Of a DNA stretch of 64,000 nucleotides, positions 25,487 to 34,644 are shown piece after piece. Every line of letters begins with the position of its first letter. Position 1 is the first letter of the stretch. A program made the translations under genes and the position numbers. Under the pieces are notes generated by a model. It searched no databases and was not told the DNA's origin. It saw only the letters and a program-made list of their open reading frames with translations. The stretch lies in NCBI GenBank assembly GCA_052115395.1, contig JBFRGO010000002.1, one strand, 5' to 3'. The stretch is from Noviluteimonas sp052115395 (GTDB lineage: Bacteria; Pseudomonadota; Gammaproteobacteria; Xanthomonadales; Xanthomonadaceae).

Positions 25487-26458
25487 ATGACGCGATCCCG
25501 CCAAGTCGCCCTCGCGGCCGCCCTCGTGGCGGCCGCGTTGCTTGCGTTGTTCGCGTACGTCCTCGTCGATCCGGACGCGGCGATCCGCATGGATTTCGCG
25601 CGGCAACGGCACGATGCGAAGTTGTCGCGGGAAACGCGGGACGTCGCCGGACACCGCTGGGTCTACGCGACGCGCGAAGCGAAGACGGCCGATGCGCCGA
25701 CGATCGTGATGGTGCACGGCTTCGTCGGCGGCAAGGAAAACTTCTATCCCGTCGCGCGTGCGCTGGCGGGCAAATATCGCCTCGTGATTCCCGACCTGCC
25801 GGGGTGGGGCGAAAGCCAGCGCATTCCGAACGAGAACTACGGCTTCCTCGCGCAGAGCGAGCGCCTGGCCGCGTTCATCCGCAATGTCTCGCCAGGCAAG
25901 CCGGTCGTGCTCGTCGGGCACTCGATGGGCGGCGGCATCGCGGCGCTCGTCGCGGCGGGCCATCCGGACCTGGTCTCGCGCGTGGCGTTGATCGATGCGG
26001 CAGGCGTGCGCTTCAACGACAACGACTTCGGCAAACAGGTCCTCGCCGGTGGCAATCCATATGCCGTGCGCGATCGCGCGAGCCTGGATCGTTTCTTCGC
26101 CACCGTCTTCCATCGGGAAGACATGCGGCCGTGGGTGCCGTGGCCGGCCGACAAGGCCTACATCGCGCGTCGCATGCGCGATGCGGAATTCGAACAACAG
26201 GTGCTCGCCGCGATCGGCCGCGGCCCCGAACGGTTTCTTCCCGGCAACGAAGCCGCACGCATCCGCCAGCCCACGTTGTTGCTGTGGTGCCGGCAGGACA
26301 CCGTGATCGATCCCAGCGCGCTCGGGTTGTACGCTGACCGCATTCCGCAGGCGACGGGCGTGATGCTCGATGATTGCGGCCACATGTCGATCATGGAACG
26401 GCCCGAAGACGTCGCCATCGCCATCGACCGACTCATCGAACGAGGCCAGCCCCGATGA
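25487..26458 (+). CDS. Membrane-anchored alpha/beta hydrolase
   Basis: A 323-residue hydrolase with one N-terminal membrane segment (VALAAALVAAALLALFAYVLV) that may be an uncleaved anchor. The fold is shown by VMVHGFVGGKENF (oxyanion strand), the nucleophile elbow VGHSMGG (Ser146), the acid region LLWCRQDTVIDP and the final histidine DDCGHMSIMERP. It resembles esterase/lipase-type hydrolases, with the substrate unknown. The gene starts 4 bases after the M1 peptidase stop and ends in ATGA with the next lipoprotein, so the three probably form one operon. Confidence 0.9.
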   Translation: MTRSRQVALAAALVAAALLALFAYVLVDPDAAIRMDFARQRHDAKLSRETRDVAGHRWVYATREAKTADAPTIVMVHGFVGGKENFYPVARALAGKYRLVIPDLPGWGESQRIPNENYGFLAQSERLAAFIRNVSPGKPVVLVGHSMGGGIAALVAAGHPDLVSRVALIDAAGVRFNDNDFGKQVLAGGNPYAVRDRASLDRFFATVFHREDMRPWVPWPADKAYIARRMRDAEFEQQVLAAIGRGPERFLPGNEAARIRQPTLLLWCRQDTVIDPSALGLYADRIPQATGVMLDDCGHMSIMERPEDVAIAIDRLIERGQPR

Positions 26459-27183
26459 ACGCCCGCATTGGCTCCACGCTCACCGTCGCGCTGCTGCTTG
26501 CCGCCTGTGGCCCGAAGGAAGATCCGCAGGCCGCCGCGAAGGCCGCGGCCGCCGAGTCGGCGCGCGTGGATCAACTCGCCGCCGGCAAGGAAAAGGAATT
26601 CGAGGACGCGTACGCGCGCAGCGATTGGAAACTCGCGCGCGGCTACGGCGATTCGCTGCAGATGGATTATCCGAACTCCGCCGCCGCCAAGCGCATCCAG
26701 GCCAAGCTCGATGACGCGCGCGCGCATCTGCACGCCGAAGACGATGCGCGACGCCGCGCCGCACTGTGGGCCTACCAGACACAACCGGCGAAGGGCGGCA
26801 CGCAAATTTCGGCGGCGATCTATTCGAAGGAGGAAGTCGACACCGGCGGCGGCAAGCGCCCCGTTCGCCTGATCTTCCGCGACCATCCCGAATGGGGAAA
26901 GAGCGCGTACCTGGTGCTGGAGAAGGGCGACTTCGATTGCTATTCGGGGTGCAAGGTGAAGGTGGCGATCGACGACGGAAAACCGAAGGCGATGGCGGCT
27001 TCGCGCCCGAAGACCGATGAGGCGATCGCGATGTTCATCACCGACCAGGGCGCGTTGTGGCGCATGGCCGCGCAGGCGAAGACGGCCCTGTCGATCGAGT
27101 TCCCGGTGAAGGCCGGCGGCACGCGCACGGCGGTGTTCGAAACCGGTGGCGTGGACAAGGGCAAGCTGCCGAAGTGGAAGTAG
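26455..27183 (+). CDS. Lipoprotein of unknown function
   Basis: A 242-residue lipoprotein (LLLAACGPKED; lipobox LAAC). Residues of about 25-105 are highly charged and helical, probably coiled coil (EDPQAAAKAAAAESARVDQLA, DDARAHLHAEDDARRRAALWAY). The rest is a beta-rich domain (RPVRLIFRDHPEWGKSAYLVL, DFDCYSGCKVKVAIDD) with two nearby cysteines that could form a disulfide. I do not recognise a family with certainty. The start is fixed by the ATGA overlap with the hydrolase. It is the last gene of the M1-hydrolase-lipoprotein operon. Confidence 0.8.
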   Translation: MNARIGSTLTVALLLAACGPKEDPQAAAKAAAAESARVDQLAAGKEKEFEDAYARSDWKLARGYGDSLQMDYPNSAAAKRIQAKLDDARAHLHAEDDARRRAALWAYQTQPAKGGTQISAAIYSKEEVDTGGGKRPVRLIFRDHPEWGKSAYLVLEKGDFDCYSGCKVKVAIDDGKPKAMAASRPKTDEAIAMFITDQGALWRMAAQAKTALSIEFPVKAGGTRTAVFETGGVDKGKLPKWK

Positions 27184-27254
27184 TCCGACGAACGATCACG
27201 CCGGGTTAGCGCGAGGGGACTAAGCTCGACGTCCCCACCGGAGCGGAGGCGACC

Positions 27255-27722
27255 ATGCTGTCACCGCGCCTGCACAACTATCTCGACCAGCAACATTCCC
27301 ACTATTCCACGCTGGTGCACGATCGCACGGTCACCGCGCACGAAACCGCCAGTGCCGCGCAAGTCAGCCGCCAGGTGTTCGCCAAGACCGTGATGCTGAA
27401 AGTCGACGGCACGCTCGCGATGATGGTAATGCCCGCGGCGTATCGCGTCGACCTGACGCGGCTGTCGCGCGCCCTGGGCGGGCGCATGACCGAACTGGCC
27501 GAAGAAACCGAATTCAAGGACGCATTCCCCGATTGCGAAGTCGGTGCGATGCCGCCGTTCGGCAACCTCTACGGGATGCCGGTGTTCGTCGACTCGCGCC
27601 TGGCCTCGCACCACGAAATCGCGTTCAACGCCGGCACGCACACCGATGCGGTGCAGATGCCGTACAAGGAATTCGAGCGCCTCGCGCAGCCAGAGTTGCT
27701 CTGGCTGGCGCACGTGATGTGA
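27255..27722 (+). CDS. YbaK/EbsC-type aminoacyl-tRNA deacylase-like protein
   Basis: A 155-residue protein of the YbaK/ProX editing-domain family. It has the conserved lysine context QVFAKTVMLKVDG, the glycine loop EVGAMPPFGNLYGMPVFVD and the C-terminal NAGTHTDAVQMPYKEFERL. The family removes wrongly attached amino acids from tRNA; which tRNA is served here cannot be read from the sequence. GGAGG precedes the ATG at good spacing. The TGA directly abuts the TAA of the convergent PfkB gene, with no base between. Confidence 0.88.
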   Translation: MLSPRLHNYLDQQHSHYSTLVHDRTVTAHETASAAQVSRQVFAKTVMLKVDGTLAMMVMPAAYRVDLTRLSRALGGRMTELAEETEFKDAFPDCEVGAMPPFGNLYGMPVFVDSRLASHHEIAFNAGTHTDAVQMPYKEFERLAQPELLWLAHVM

Positions 27723-28655
27723 TTACAGCGCGTAGCCGAACTGCTGGCGGAATTGCTCGCTGAAGTCCGCGTAATCGAAGCGCTGGTTCTGCGTGCCCGG
27801 GTGTTCGACCTTCAGCGCGCCCATCAGATTTCCGATGCGCCCGATCGTCATCCAGTCCGCGCCCTTTTCGATGCCGAAGATCAGGCCCGCGCGGAATGCG
27901 TCGCCGCAACCGGTGGGGTCGGTGACGCGGCGCTCGTGCGCGGGCGGCACGTCGTAGGACTTGCCCGGCGTGTGGATCTGCGCGCCCTGCGGGCCGCGCG
28001 TGACGATGTAGGCCTTCGTGCGCGAAACGATGTCCTTCTCGTTCCAGCCCGTGCGCTCCTGCAGCAGGTTGGATTCGTAATCGTTGACGGTGACGTAGTC
28101 GGCCAGCTCGATGAACTCGCGCAGTTCCTGCCCGTTGAACAGCGGCATCGCCTGGCCCGGATCGAAGATGAAGGGGATGCTGCCCTCGGCGAATTCCTTG
28201 GCGTTCTGCAACATGCCTTCGCGGCCGTCGGGGCTCACGATGCCGAAGCTCACGCCCGCCACGTCCTTCACGTGGTTTTCGTAGCTGCGCATCATCGCGC
28301 CCGGATGGAAGGCGGTGATCTGGTTGTTGTCGTGGTCGGTGGTGATGAAAGCCTGCGGCGTGAACAACTCGTCGATCACCTTGACCTGGTCCAGGCGGAT
28401 GTCCTGTTCGACGAACCACTCGCGATACGGGCCGAAATCCTGGCCGACGGTGGCCATCGGGATCGGATCGCCGCCCAGCAGCTTGAGGTTGTAGGCGATG
28501 TTGCCCGCGCAACCACCGAACTCCCGGCGCATCCTCGGCACGAGGAAGGAGACATTCAGGATGTGCACCTTGTCCGGCAGGATGTGGTTCTTGAACTGGT
28601 CGGGGAACACCATGATGGTGTCGTAGGCCAGGGAACCGCAGATCAGGGCGGACAT
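27723..28655 (-). CDS. PfkB-family carbohydrate/nucleoside kinase (adenosine-kinase-like)
   Basis: A 310-residue ribokinase-fold kinase. The N-terminal GSLAYDTIMVFPDQF and FGGCAGNIAYNLKLLGGDP (first PfkB signature) bind the sugar. The C-terminal VTDPTGCGDAFRAGL (second signature, DxxGxGD type) holds the catalytic aspartate. Adenosine-kinase-like members of this group have a similar N terminus, but ribokinase or another sugar kinase activity cannot be excluded. The gene is divergent from mreB and abuts the YbaK gene tail to tail. Confidence 0.88.
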   Translation of the reverse strand: MSALICGSLAYDTIMVFPDQFKNHILPDKVHILNVSFLVPRMRREFGGCAGNIAYNLKLLGGDPIPMATVGQDFGPYREWFVEQDIRLDQVKVIDELFTPQAFITTDHDNNQITAFHPGAMMRSYENHVKDVAGVSFGIVSPDGREGMLQNAKEFAEGSIPFIFDPGQAMPLFNGQELREFIELADYVTVNDYESNLLQERTGWNEKDIVSRTKAYIVTRGPQGAQIHTPGKSYDVPPAHERRVTDPTGCGDAFRAGLIFGIEKGADWMTIGRIGNLMGALKVEHPGTQNQRFDYADFSEQFRQQFGYAL

Positions 28656-28892
28656 CGGGAAACCTTGTATTCGGGCCGGGCTGGGCCCGCGGGGCGCACA
28701 GGGTAGCGGCCCGTTGCCCGCATGGCCAGAACGGGCCACTTCGGAGGCGATTCTGCGGAGGCCGTCGAATTGCCCGAAATCCCCGGAAAAAACGCGCACT
28801 CCGCGCTTGCTGGGGGGCAGGGGGAAGGATAGGCTAGCGCACCTTCGCGGCACGATTTCCAGTGCCGCCCGCATGCAGGCGACTCCCCCCGA

Positions 28893-29939
28893 ATGTTCAA
28901 GTTCCTCGGCCGCTACTTCTCCAGCGACCTGTCCATCGATCTGGGCACGGCCAACACCCTCATCTACGTCCGCGGGCAGGGCATCGTGCTCAACGAGCCG
29001 TCCGTGGTCGCCGTGCGCCAGGATCGCCTCGGCGGCGGCTCCAAGACGGTCGCGGCGGTCGGCACGGAGGCCAAGCAGATGCTGGGCCGCACCCCGGGCC
29101 ACATCACCACGATCCGGCCGATGAAGGACGGCGTCATCGCCGACTTCACCTACACCGAGGAAATGCTGAAGCACTTCATCCGCAAGGTGCACAAGTCGCG
29201 CCTGCTGCGCCCCAGCCCGCGCGTGCTGGTGTGCGTGCCCTGCGGTTCGACCCAGGTCGAGCGCCGCGCGATCAAGGAATCGGCCGAAGAAGCCGGTGCC
29301 CGCGAGGTCCACCTGGTCGAAGAACCCATGGCCGCCGCCATCGGCGCCGGCATGCCGGTGACCGAAGCCTGCGGCTCGATGGTCGTGGACATCGGCGGCG
29401 GCACGACGGAAGTCGCGGTCATCGCCCTCAACGGCATCGTGTACTCGCAGTCGGCCCGCATCGGCGGCGACCGCTTCGACGAGGCGATCATCGCCTACGT
29501 CCGCCGCACGCAGGGCATGCTGATCGGCGACGCGACGGCCGAGCGCATCAAGCTCGAAATCGGTTGCGCCTACCCGCCGAAGGAAGTGCGCACGATGGAA
29601 ATCTCGGGCCGCCACCTGGCCGAGGGCGTGCCGAAGATGATCACCATCACCTCCAACGAAGTCCTCGAAGCGCTGCGCGAGCCGCTCGCCGGCATCGTGG
29701 CGGCGGTGAAGCAGGCGCTGGAGCAGACCCCGCCGGAACTGTGCGCCGACGTCGCCGAGCGCGGCATCGTGCTCACCGGTGGTGGCGCGCTGTTGCGCGA
29801 CCTGGATCGCCTGCTGACCGAAGAAACCGGCCTGCATGTGCAGGTGGCCGACGATCCGCTGACGTGCGTGGCGCGTGGCGGTGGCCGTGCGCTGGAGATG
29901 CTCGACATGCACGGCAACGAGTTCTTCGCTCCGGAATAA
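28893..29939 (+). CDS. mreB: Rod shape-determining actin-like protein MreB
   Basis: A 348-residue bacterial actin that organises the elongation complex under the inner membrane. Visible are the phosphate-1 motif DLSIDLGTANTLIY, the phosphate-2 motif MVVDIGGGTTEVAV and the adenosine motif VLTGGGALLRDLD. The N-terminal MFKFLGRYF is the amphipathic membrane-binding helix. It heads the mreBCD-mrdA-rodA block. The 237-base gap upstream holds no evident gene; I see only a weak promoter-like pair (TTGCTG 28807, TAGGCT 28830). Confidence 0.98.
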   Translation: MFKFLGRYFSSDLSIDLGTANTLIYVRGQGIVLNEPSVVAVRQDRLGGGSKTVAAVGTEAKQMLGRTPGHITTIRPMKDGVIADFTYTEEMLKHFIRKVHKSRLLRPSPRVLVCVPCGSTQVERRAIKESAEEAGAREVHLVEEPMAAAIGAGMPVTEACGSMVVDIGGGTTEVAVIALNGIVYSQSARIGGDRFDEAIIAYVRRTQGMLIGDATAERIKLEIGCAYPPKEVRTMEISGRHLAEGVPKMITITSNEVLEALREPLAGIVAAVKQALEQTPPELCADVAERGIVLTGGGALLRDLDRLLTEETGLHVQVADDPLTCVARGGGRALEMLDMHGNEFFAPE

Positions 29940-29981
29940 GCGAGCCCCTTTCCCGCCAGGCCTTCCTTCCTCGCCGCCATC

Positions 29982-31025
29982 GTGCCGTCCTACGCCGGTC
30001 CAGCAGCTGCCCGCCCCGGCGAAATCGTCGGCACGCTTCGGCTGCTGGCGTATCTGGCCGCGGCCTTCGCGCTGATCCTGCTGGACCATCGCGGCGGTTG
30101 GCTCTCGCAGGTCCGCCAGCAGGCGCAGGCGTTCGTGCAACCGATGTGGGCCGTGGCCGGCTGGCCCGGGGCCATGATCGATTCGATCAGCGACGATGCC
30201 GGCACGCGCACCTCGCTCATCGAAGAAAACCGCCGCATGCGCAACCAGATGCTCGTCGACAGCGCGCGCATGGCGCGCCTGCAGGCGGCGGCCGCCGACA
30301 ACGATCGCCTGCGCCGCATGCTCGGCGTCGTGCAGCGCGGCGGCCTGGACGTGCAGCTCGCGCCCATCCTCGACATCGACCTGGATCCCACGCGGCAACG
30401 CCTGGTGCTCGATGCCGGCAGCAGCGACGGCGTGCGCGTGGGCCAGGTCGTGATCGATGCCGGCGGCGTGGTCGGCCAGGTCATCGCCACCACCGCGTCG
30501 CATTCGACCGCCTTGTTGCTCACCGATCCCGACCATGCCGTGCCCGTCGCCGTGATGCGCAACGGCGTACGCCTGGTCGCCTACGGCACGGGGCGCAGCG
30601 ATCGGCTCGCGCTGGCGAGCATCCCCTTGTCGAGCGACGTGAAGGTCGGCGATGTCGTCGTCACGTCCGGTCTCGGCGAACGTTTTCCCGCGGGTTTCCC
30701 CGTCGGCAGGATCTCCGCGCTGCGGCCCGACGACAGCCGCGCGTTCCTCGTCGGCGATGTCACGCCCGCCGCGCAACTGGATCGCGGCCGCGACGTGCTG
30801 CTGCTGCGCAGCGCACCCGAACGCCCGGTGATCGGCCCCGCGCCGGCGACCACCGCGCCGGCCAGCGCATCGAGCGCCGCCGTTCCCGCATCGACCGCCG
30901 CCATTCCCACGCGTGCGCAGCTCAAGGCGCGCGCGCCGGCGGCATCGGCCAAGCCCGCCGCAACGACGCAGCCCGCGCCCGCAACGACGCAGCCCGCGCC
31001 CGCCACCACCGGGGCGCGCCCATGA
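29982..31025 (+). CDS. mreC: Rod shape-determining protein MreC
   Basis: A 347-residue inner-membrane protein with one membrane span near residues 20-36 (LRLLAYLAAAFALILL). A periplasmic coiled coil (RTSLIEENRRMRNQML..) and the beta-domain typical of MreC follow. It links MreB to the periplasmic synthases PBP2 and RodA. The start is GTG at 29982; no better ATG is present. The C terminus is a long Ala/Pro/Thr tail containing a perfect 21-bp tandem duplication. The stop overlaps mreD as ATGA. Confidence 0.95.
   Translation: MPSYAGPAAARPGEIVGTLRLLAYLAAAFALILLDHRGGWLSQVRQQAQAFVQPMWAVAGWPGAMIDSISDDAGTRTSLIEENRRMRNQMLVDSARMARLQAAAADNDRLRRMLGVVQRGGLDVQLAPILDIDLDPTRQRLVLDAGSSDGVRVGQVVIDAGGVVGQVIATTASHSTALLLTDPDHAVPVAVMRNGVRLVAYGTGRSDRLALASIPLSSDVKVGDVVVTSGLGERFPAGFPVGRISALRPDDSRAFLVGDVTPAAQLDRGRDVLLLRSAPERPVIGPAPATTAPASASSAAVPASTAAIPTRAQLKARAPAASAKPAATTQPAPATTQPAPATTGARP
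30960..31001 (+). repeat. Perfect 21-bp tandem duplication in mreC
   Basis: The 21-base unit beginning GCAACGACGCAG occurs twice without a mismatch. Each copy encodes seven residues of the ATTQPAP type in the MreC tail. Being in frame (21 = 7 codons), gain or loss of copies would only change the tail length. Confidence 0.9.
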
Positions 31026-31507
31026 GCCGCGAACGCGCCGCCTGGGTCCTTCCCGTCAGCATCGTGGTCGCGCTGCTGCTCGGCTTGCTGCCGCTTCCGG
31101 CGCAGGTCGCGCCGCTGCGGCCGTACTGGCTCGCGCTCGCGCTGGCGTACTGGGTGCTCGAAGAACCCGATCGCGTGGGCCTGGGCTTCGCGTTCGTCGT
31201 CGGCCTCATCGCGGACCTGTGTTTCGGCAGCCTGCTCGGCGAACAGGCGCTGCGCCTGACCATCCTCGCGTTCATCCTGCAGCGCTTCCGCGCGCGGCTG
31301 CGCTTTTTCCCGCTCTCGCAACAGGCACTGGCGATCGGCGCGCTGTTGCTCAACGATCGCATCGTGACCACCGCGCTGCATCTGGCGCTGGGCGAATCGC
31401 TGCTCCCGCCGCTGGCGTGGGTGGCGCCGGCGATCGGGATGGTGCTGTGGGCGCCGTTGTTCCTGTTGTTCGACACGCTGCGCCTGCGGGCGTGGCGCAA
31501 CCGCTGA
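31022..31507 (+). CDS. mreD: Rod shape-determining protein MreD
   Basis: A 161-residue inner-membrane protein with about five membrane spans (WVLPVSIVVALLLGLLPL, FAFVVGLIADLCFGSLLGEQ, and others). GLIADLCFG is a recognisable family feature. It belongs to the MreBCD elongation complex. The start is fixed by an ATGA overlap with mreC, and the gene is followed 10 bases later by mrdA. Confidence 0.93.
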   Translation: MSRERAAWVLPVSIVVALLLGLLPLPAQVAPLRPYWLALALAYWVLEEPDRVGLGFAFVVGLIADLCFGSLLGEQALRLTILAFILQRFRARLRFFPLSQQALAIGALLLNDRIVTTALHLALGESLLPPLAWVAPAIGMVLWAPLFLLFDTLRLRAWRNR

Positions 31508-31517
31508 AGGCCGTCGC

Positions 31518-33431
31518 ATGCGCCGCCGCCAGCTGAAGAACGCATTCGCCGAGGCGATGCAGTTCCGCACCCGCGCGTTGATCGCGTTCGCGGCGGTCGC
31601 GCTCGCGCTGTTCGGGCTGGGCGGCTGGTACTTCCGCCTGCAGGTGCTCGAGCACGACGAATACGCGACGCGCTCGGAAGCCAACCGCATCAAGCCGCGC
31701 CCGGTCGTGCCGGGCCGCGGGCTCATTCTCGACCGCAAGGGCCGCGTGCTCGCCGAAAACGTGCCGGCCTTCCGCCTGGACGTCGTGCCCGACCAGGCGG
31801 GTGACACCCAACAGCTGGTCGCGAGCCTGTCGAAGATCGTCGCCCTCGATCCCGAAGAGATCGAACGTTTCGATATCGAACGCAAGGGCAAGCACGGCTG
31901 GCGCCCGATCACGCTGAAGATGCGCGTGGGCGAGGAAGAGGCGGCGCGCTTCGCCGTCGACCGCTGGCGTTTCCCGGGCGTCGAACTCGTGCCCTATCTC
32001 AATCGCCATTACCCCTACGGCGATCTGCTCGCGCACATCATCGGTTACGTCGGCCGCATCGACCAGGCGGACCTGGCGAAGATGGGCGAGGTCGACGCCG
32101 CGCTCACGCACACCGGCAAGACGGGGCTGGAGCGCTATTACGAGGAAGCGCTGCGCGGCAAGGTGGGTTTCGAGAAGATCGAAACCAACGTCGAAGGCCG
32201 CGCGCTGCGTCGCCTCGGCCAGGTGCCCGCGGTGCCGGGCGCGGACCTGCGCCTGTCGATCGACCTGGATCTGCAGAAGGCGATGGTCGCCGCGTTCGAG
32301 GATCACGATGGTTCGGCGGTCGCGATCGACCCGCGCACCGGCGAAATCCTCGCGATGGTGAGCCTGCCCTCCTACGACCCCAACCTGTTCGTCAACGGCA
32401 TCTCGCACGCGCAATACAAGGCGCTGATGGATGATCCCTCGCGCCCGCTGTTCAATCGCAACGTGCTCGGAGGTGGGCCGCCGGGTTCGACGGTGAAGCC
32501 GCTGATCGCGCTCGCGGGCCTGGACAGCGGCCTGCGCCGTCCGGAAGACAAGGTGTTCTCCACCGGCGAATTCCACATTCCCGGCCAGAAGCGCGGCTAT
32601 CGCGACGCGCACGGCGGCGCGGGGTGGACCGACCTGCGCAAGTCGATCGCCGCGTCGGTGAACTTCTACTACTACAAGCTCGCCTACGACATGGGCATCG
32701 AGCGCTTCGCCGCGTACATGCACAAATACGGATTCGGCGCGCCCTCGGGCATCGACCTGGCCGGCGAAACCAGCGGCATCGTGCCTTCGCCGGCGTGGAA
32801 GGCCACGCGCACGAAGGACCAGTGGTACGCCGGCGAAACCGTGATCGCAGGCATCGGGCAGGGCTATTGGGTCGCCACGACGCTGCAGCTGGCGCGCGGT
32901 GTGTCGGCGATCGCCAACGGCGGTCGCCTGATCCGCCCGCACTTGGCCGCCGCGCGTCGCGATGGATACGACACGCCGTGGTTGCCGATCGCGCAGCCGC
33001 CCGCGGTGCGCATCACCGACCATCCCGACAACCTGCGTGCCGTGCAGGAAGGCATGATGATGACGATGCAGCCGGGCGGCACGGGCTTCAGCCTCGTGCG
33101 CGGCGCGCCGTACCTGATGGCGGGCAAGACCGGCACGGCGCAGAAGATCAGCCGCCGTGGCGGCGTAAGCGTGGATCCGCACCAGTTGCCGTTCAACCTG
33201 CGCCACCAGGCCTTGTTCGTCGGCTATGCGCCGGCGGACAACCCGACGATCGCCGTCGCCGTCGCCGTCGAACACGGTGGTTTCGGCGCGAGCACCGCCG
33301 GCCCGATCGCACGCAAGATCTTCGACGCCTACCTGCTGGGCAAGATGCCCGAAGTGGCGCCGGCGACGCAGCTTCCCGTCGCCGCTGCAGTCCCGGCGAC
33401 GCCTTCGCCGACACCGGCGCCGCCGCGATGA
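31518..33431 (+). CDS. mrdA: Penicillin-binding protein 2 (elongation transpeptidase)
   Basis: A 637-residue class B PBP that cross-links peptidoglycan during cell elongation, paired with RodA. An N-terminal membrane span (ALIAFAAVALALFGLGGWYF) is followed by the pedestal domain. The transpeptidase motifs are Ser324-TVK (PPGSTVKP), Ser380-VN (AASVNFYYY) and Lys537-TGT (GKTGTAQ). The C terminus ends in a Pro/Ala-rich tail. It lies between mreD and rodA, and its stop overlaps rodA as ATGA. Confidence 0.96.
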   Translation: MRRRQLKNAFAEAMQFRTRALIAFAAVALALFGLGGWYFRLQVLEHDEYATRSEANRIKPRPVVPGRGLILDRKGRVLAENVPAFRLDVVPDQAGDTQQLVASLSKIVALDPEEIERFDIERKGKHGWRPITLKMRVGEEEAARFAVDRWRFPGVELVPYLNRHYPYGDLLAHIIGYVGRIDQADLAKMGEVDAALTHTGKTGLERYYEEALRGKVGFEKIETNVEGRALRRLGQVPAVPGADLRLSIDLDLQKAMVAAFEDHDGSAVAIDPRTGEILAMVSLPSYDPNLFVNGISHAQYKALMDDPSRPLFNRNVLGGGPPGSTVKPLIALAGLDSGLRRPEDKVFSTGEFHIPGQKRGYRDAHGGAGWTDLRKSIAASVNFYYYKLAYDMGIERFAAYMHKYGFGAPSGIDLAGETSGIVPSPAWKATRTKDQWYAGETVIAGIGQGYWVATTLQLARGVSAIANGGRLIRPHLAAARRDGYDTPWLPIAQPPAVRITDHPDNLRAVQEGMMMTMQPGGTGFSLVRGAPYLMAGKTGTAQKISRRGGVSVDPHQLPFNLRHQALFVGYAPADNPTIAVAVAVEHGGFGASTAGPIARKIFDAYLLGKMPEVAPATQLPVAAAVPATPSPTPAPPR

Positions 33432-34540
33432 ACGCCATCCTCCGCATCGGCGTGGATGTCACCGGGCGCGTGATGCGCACGGTCGATCCGTGGCTGCTCG
33501 CCGCGCTGCTGGCCTTGATGACCATCGGCCTGGCCGTGTTGTACAGCGCGGGCGCCGAAACCCCGAAACTCGTTTATGCGCAGGGCGTGCGCTTCGTCGT
33601 GGGGCTGGCCGCGATGTGGGGCCTGTCGCGCATTCCGCCCACGCGGCTGCGGCACTGGTCGCCGCTGGTGTACGGCATTTCGCTGCTGCCCTTGCTGCTC
33701 GTGCTCGCGATCGGGCAGGGCAAGCACGGCAACCACTGGATCAACCTGGGCTTCTTCTACTTCCAGCCTTCGGAAGTGATCAAGTTGAGCCTGCCGATGA
33801 TGGTCGCGTGGTTCCTGCAGCGCGAACCCTTGCCACCGAGCTTCCGCGTCGTGCTGGTCTCCGGCGCCCTGATCGCGATTCCGCTCGGGCTGATCCTGCT
33901 GCAACCGGATTTCGGCACGGGGATGCTGGTGGCCTCCAGCGGCGTGTTCGCGCTGTTCCTCGCCGGCTTGTCGTGGTGGTGGTTCGTCGCCGCCTTCGCC
34001 GGCGTGGCGGCGGTCGCGCCGGCCGCGTGGTTCTTCATGCTGCGCGAGTACCAGAAGGAACGCATCCTGACCTTCCTCAATCCCGAATCCGATCCGCTCG
34101 GCGCCGGCTGGAACATCATCCAGTCGAAGATCGCGATCGGCGCGGGCGGCATGACGGGCAAGGGCTGGGGGCAGGGCTCGCAGTCGCACCTGGATTACCT
34201 GCCCGAACACACCACCGATTTCATCTTCGCCGTGTTGAGCGAAGAGTTCGGCTGGATCGGCGTGGCCACGGTGCTCACGCTGTATCTGTTCGTGATCGGA
34301 CGCTGCCTGTGGATCGCGGCCGAAGCGCGCGATGGCTATTCGCGTCTGCTCGCGGGCGCGTTGGGCCTGTCCTTCTTCGTCTACGTCATCGTCAACGGCG
34401 GGATGATTTCGGGCATGTTGCCGGTCGTCGGCGTGCCCATGCCGCTCCTGAGTTACGGCGGTACGTCCGCGGTTTCCCTGCTGGCGGGCCTGGGCCTGGT
34501 GATGGCGGTCGGCGCGCATCGTCCGCGCCATACGACATGA
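33428..34540 (+). CDS. rodA: Peptidoglycan glycosyltransferase RodA (SEDS family)
   Basis: A 370-residue inner-membrane polymerase that extends glycan strands from lipid II together with PBP2. About ten membrane segments are visible. SEDS hallmarks include NHWINLGFFYFQPSEVIKLS, QPDFGTGML and the C-terminal VGVPMPLLSYGGTSAVSLL. The start overlaps mrdA as ATGA. The gene is followed 9 bases later by a heptamer palindrome that probably ends the elongation transcript before mltB. Confidence 0.96.
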   Translation: MNAILRIGVDVTGRVMRTVDPWLLAALLALMTIGLAVLYSAGAETPKLVYAQGVRFVVGLAAMWGLSRIPPTRLRHWSPLVYGISLLPLLLVLAIGQGKHGNHWINLGFFYFQPSEVIKLSLPMMVAWFLQREPLPPSFRVVLVSGALIAIPLGLILLQPDFGTGMLVASSGVFALFLAGLSWWWFVAAFAGVAAVAPAAWFFMLREYQKERILTFLNPESDPLGAGWNIIQSKIAIGAGGMTGKGWGQGSQSHLDYLPEHTTDFIFAVLSEEFGWIGVATVLTLYLFVIGRCLWIAAEARDGYSRLLAGALGLSFFVYVIVNGGMISGMLPVVGVPMPLLSYGGTSAVSLLAGLGLVMAVGAHRPRHTT

Positions 34541-34549
34541 AGCAAAGGC

Positions 34550-34620
34550 GGGAATAGGGAATAGGGAATGGTTGATGCATGGCGGATCAACAATTCCCCA
34601 TTCCCTATTCCCCATTCCCC
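34550..34620. repeat. Heptamer (GGGAATR) inverted repeat between rodA and mltB
   Basis: Left arm 34550-34576 (GGGAATA heptamers, then GGTTGAT) and right arm 34586-34620 (ATCAAC, then ATTCCCC/ATTCCCT heptamers) around a 9-base loop. It shares the 20-mer GGGAATGGGGAATAGGGAAT with 5459-5525. In the mltB frame it reads as a false N-terminal extension. Position and symmetry suggest a transcript-end or mRNA-stabilising hairpin. Confidence 0.85.
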
Positions 34621-34644
34621 GTCCACGCGCTACCCTCCGGCGCA

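Noticed and set aside
28807..28835. Promoter of mreB (TTGCTG-N17-TAGGCT)
   Set aside because: Only 3 of 6 matches in each box; too weak to list as a feature.
34579..34644. Upstream in-frame start of mltB (22 extra residues)
   Set aside because: The added residues come from translating the heptamer palindrome and would hide the lipoprotein signal that starts at 34645.
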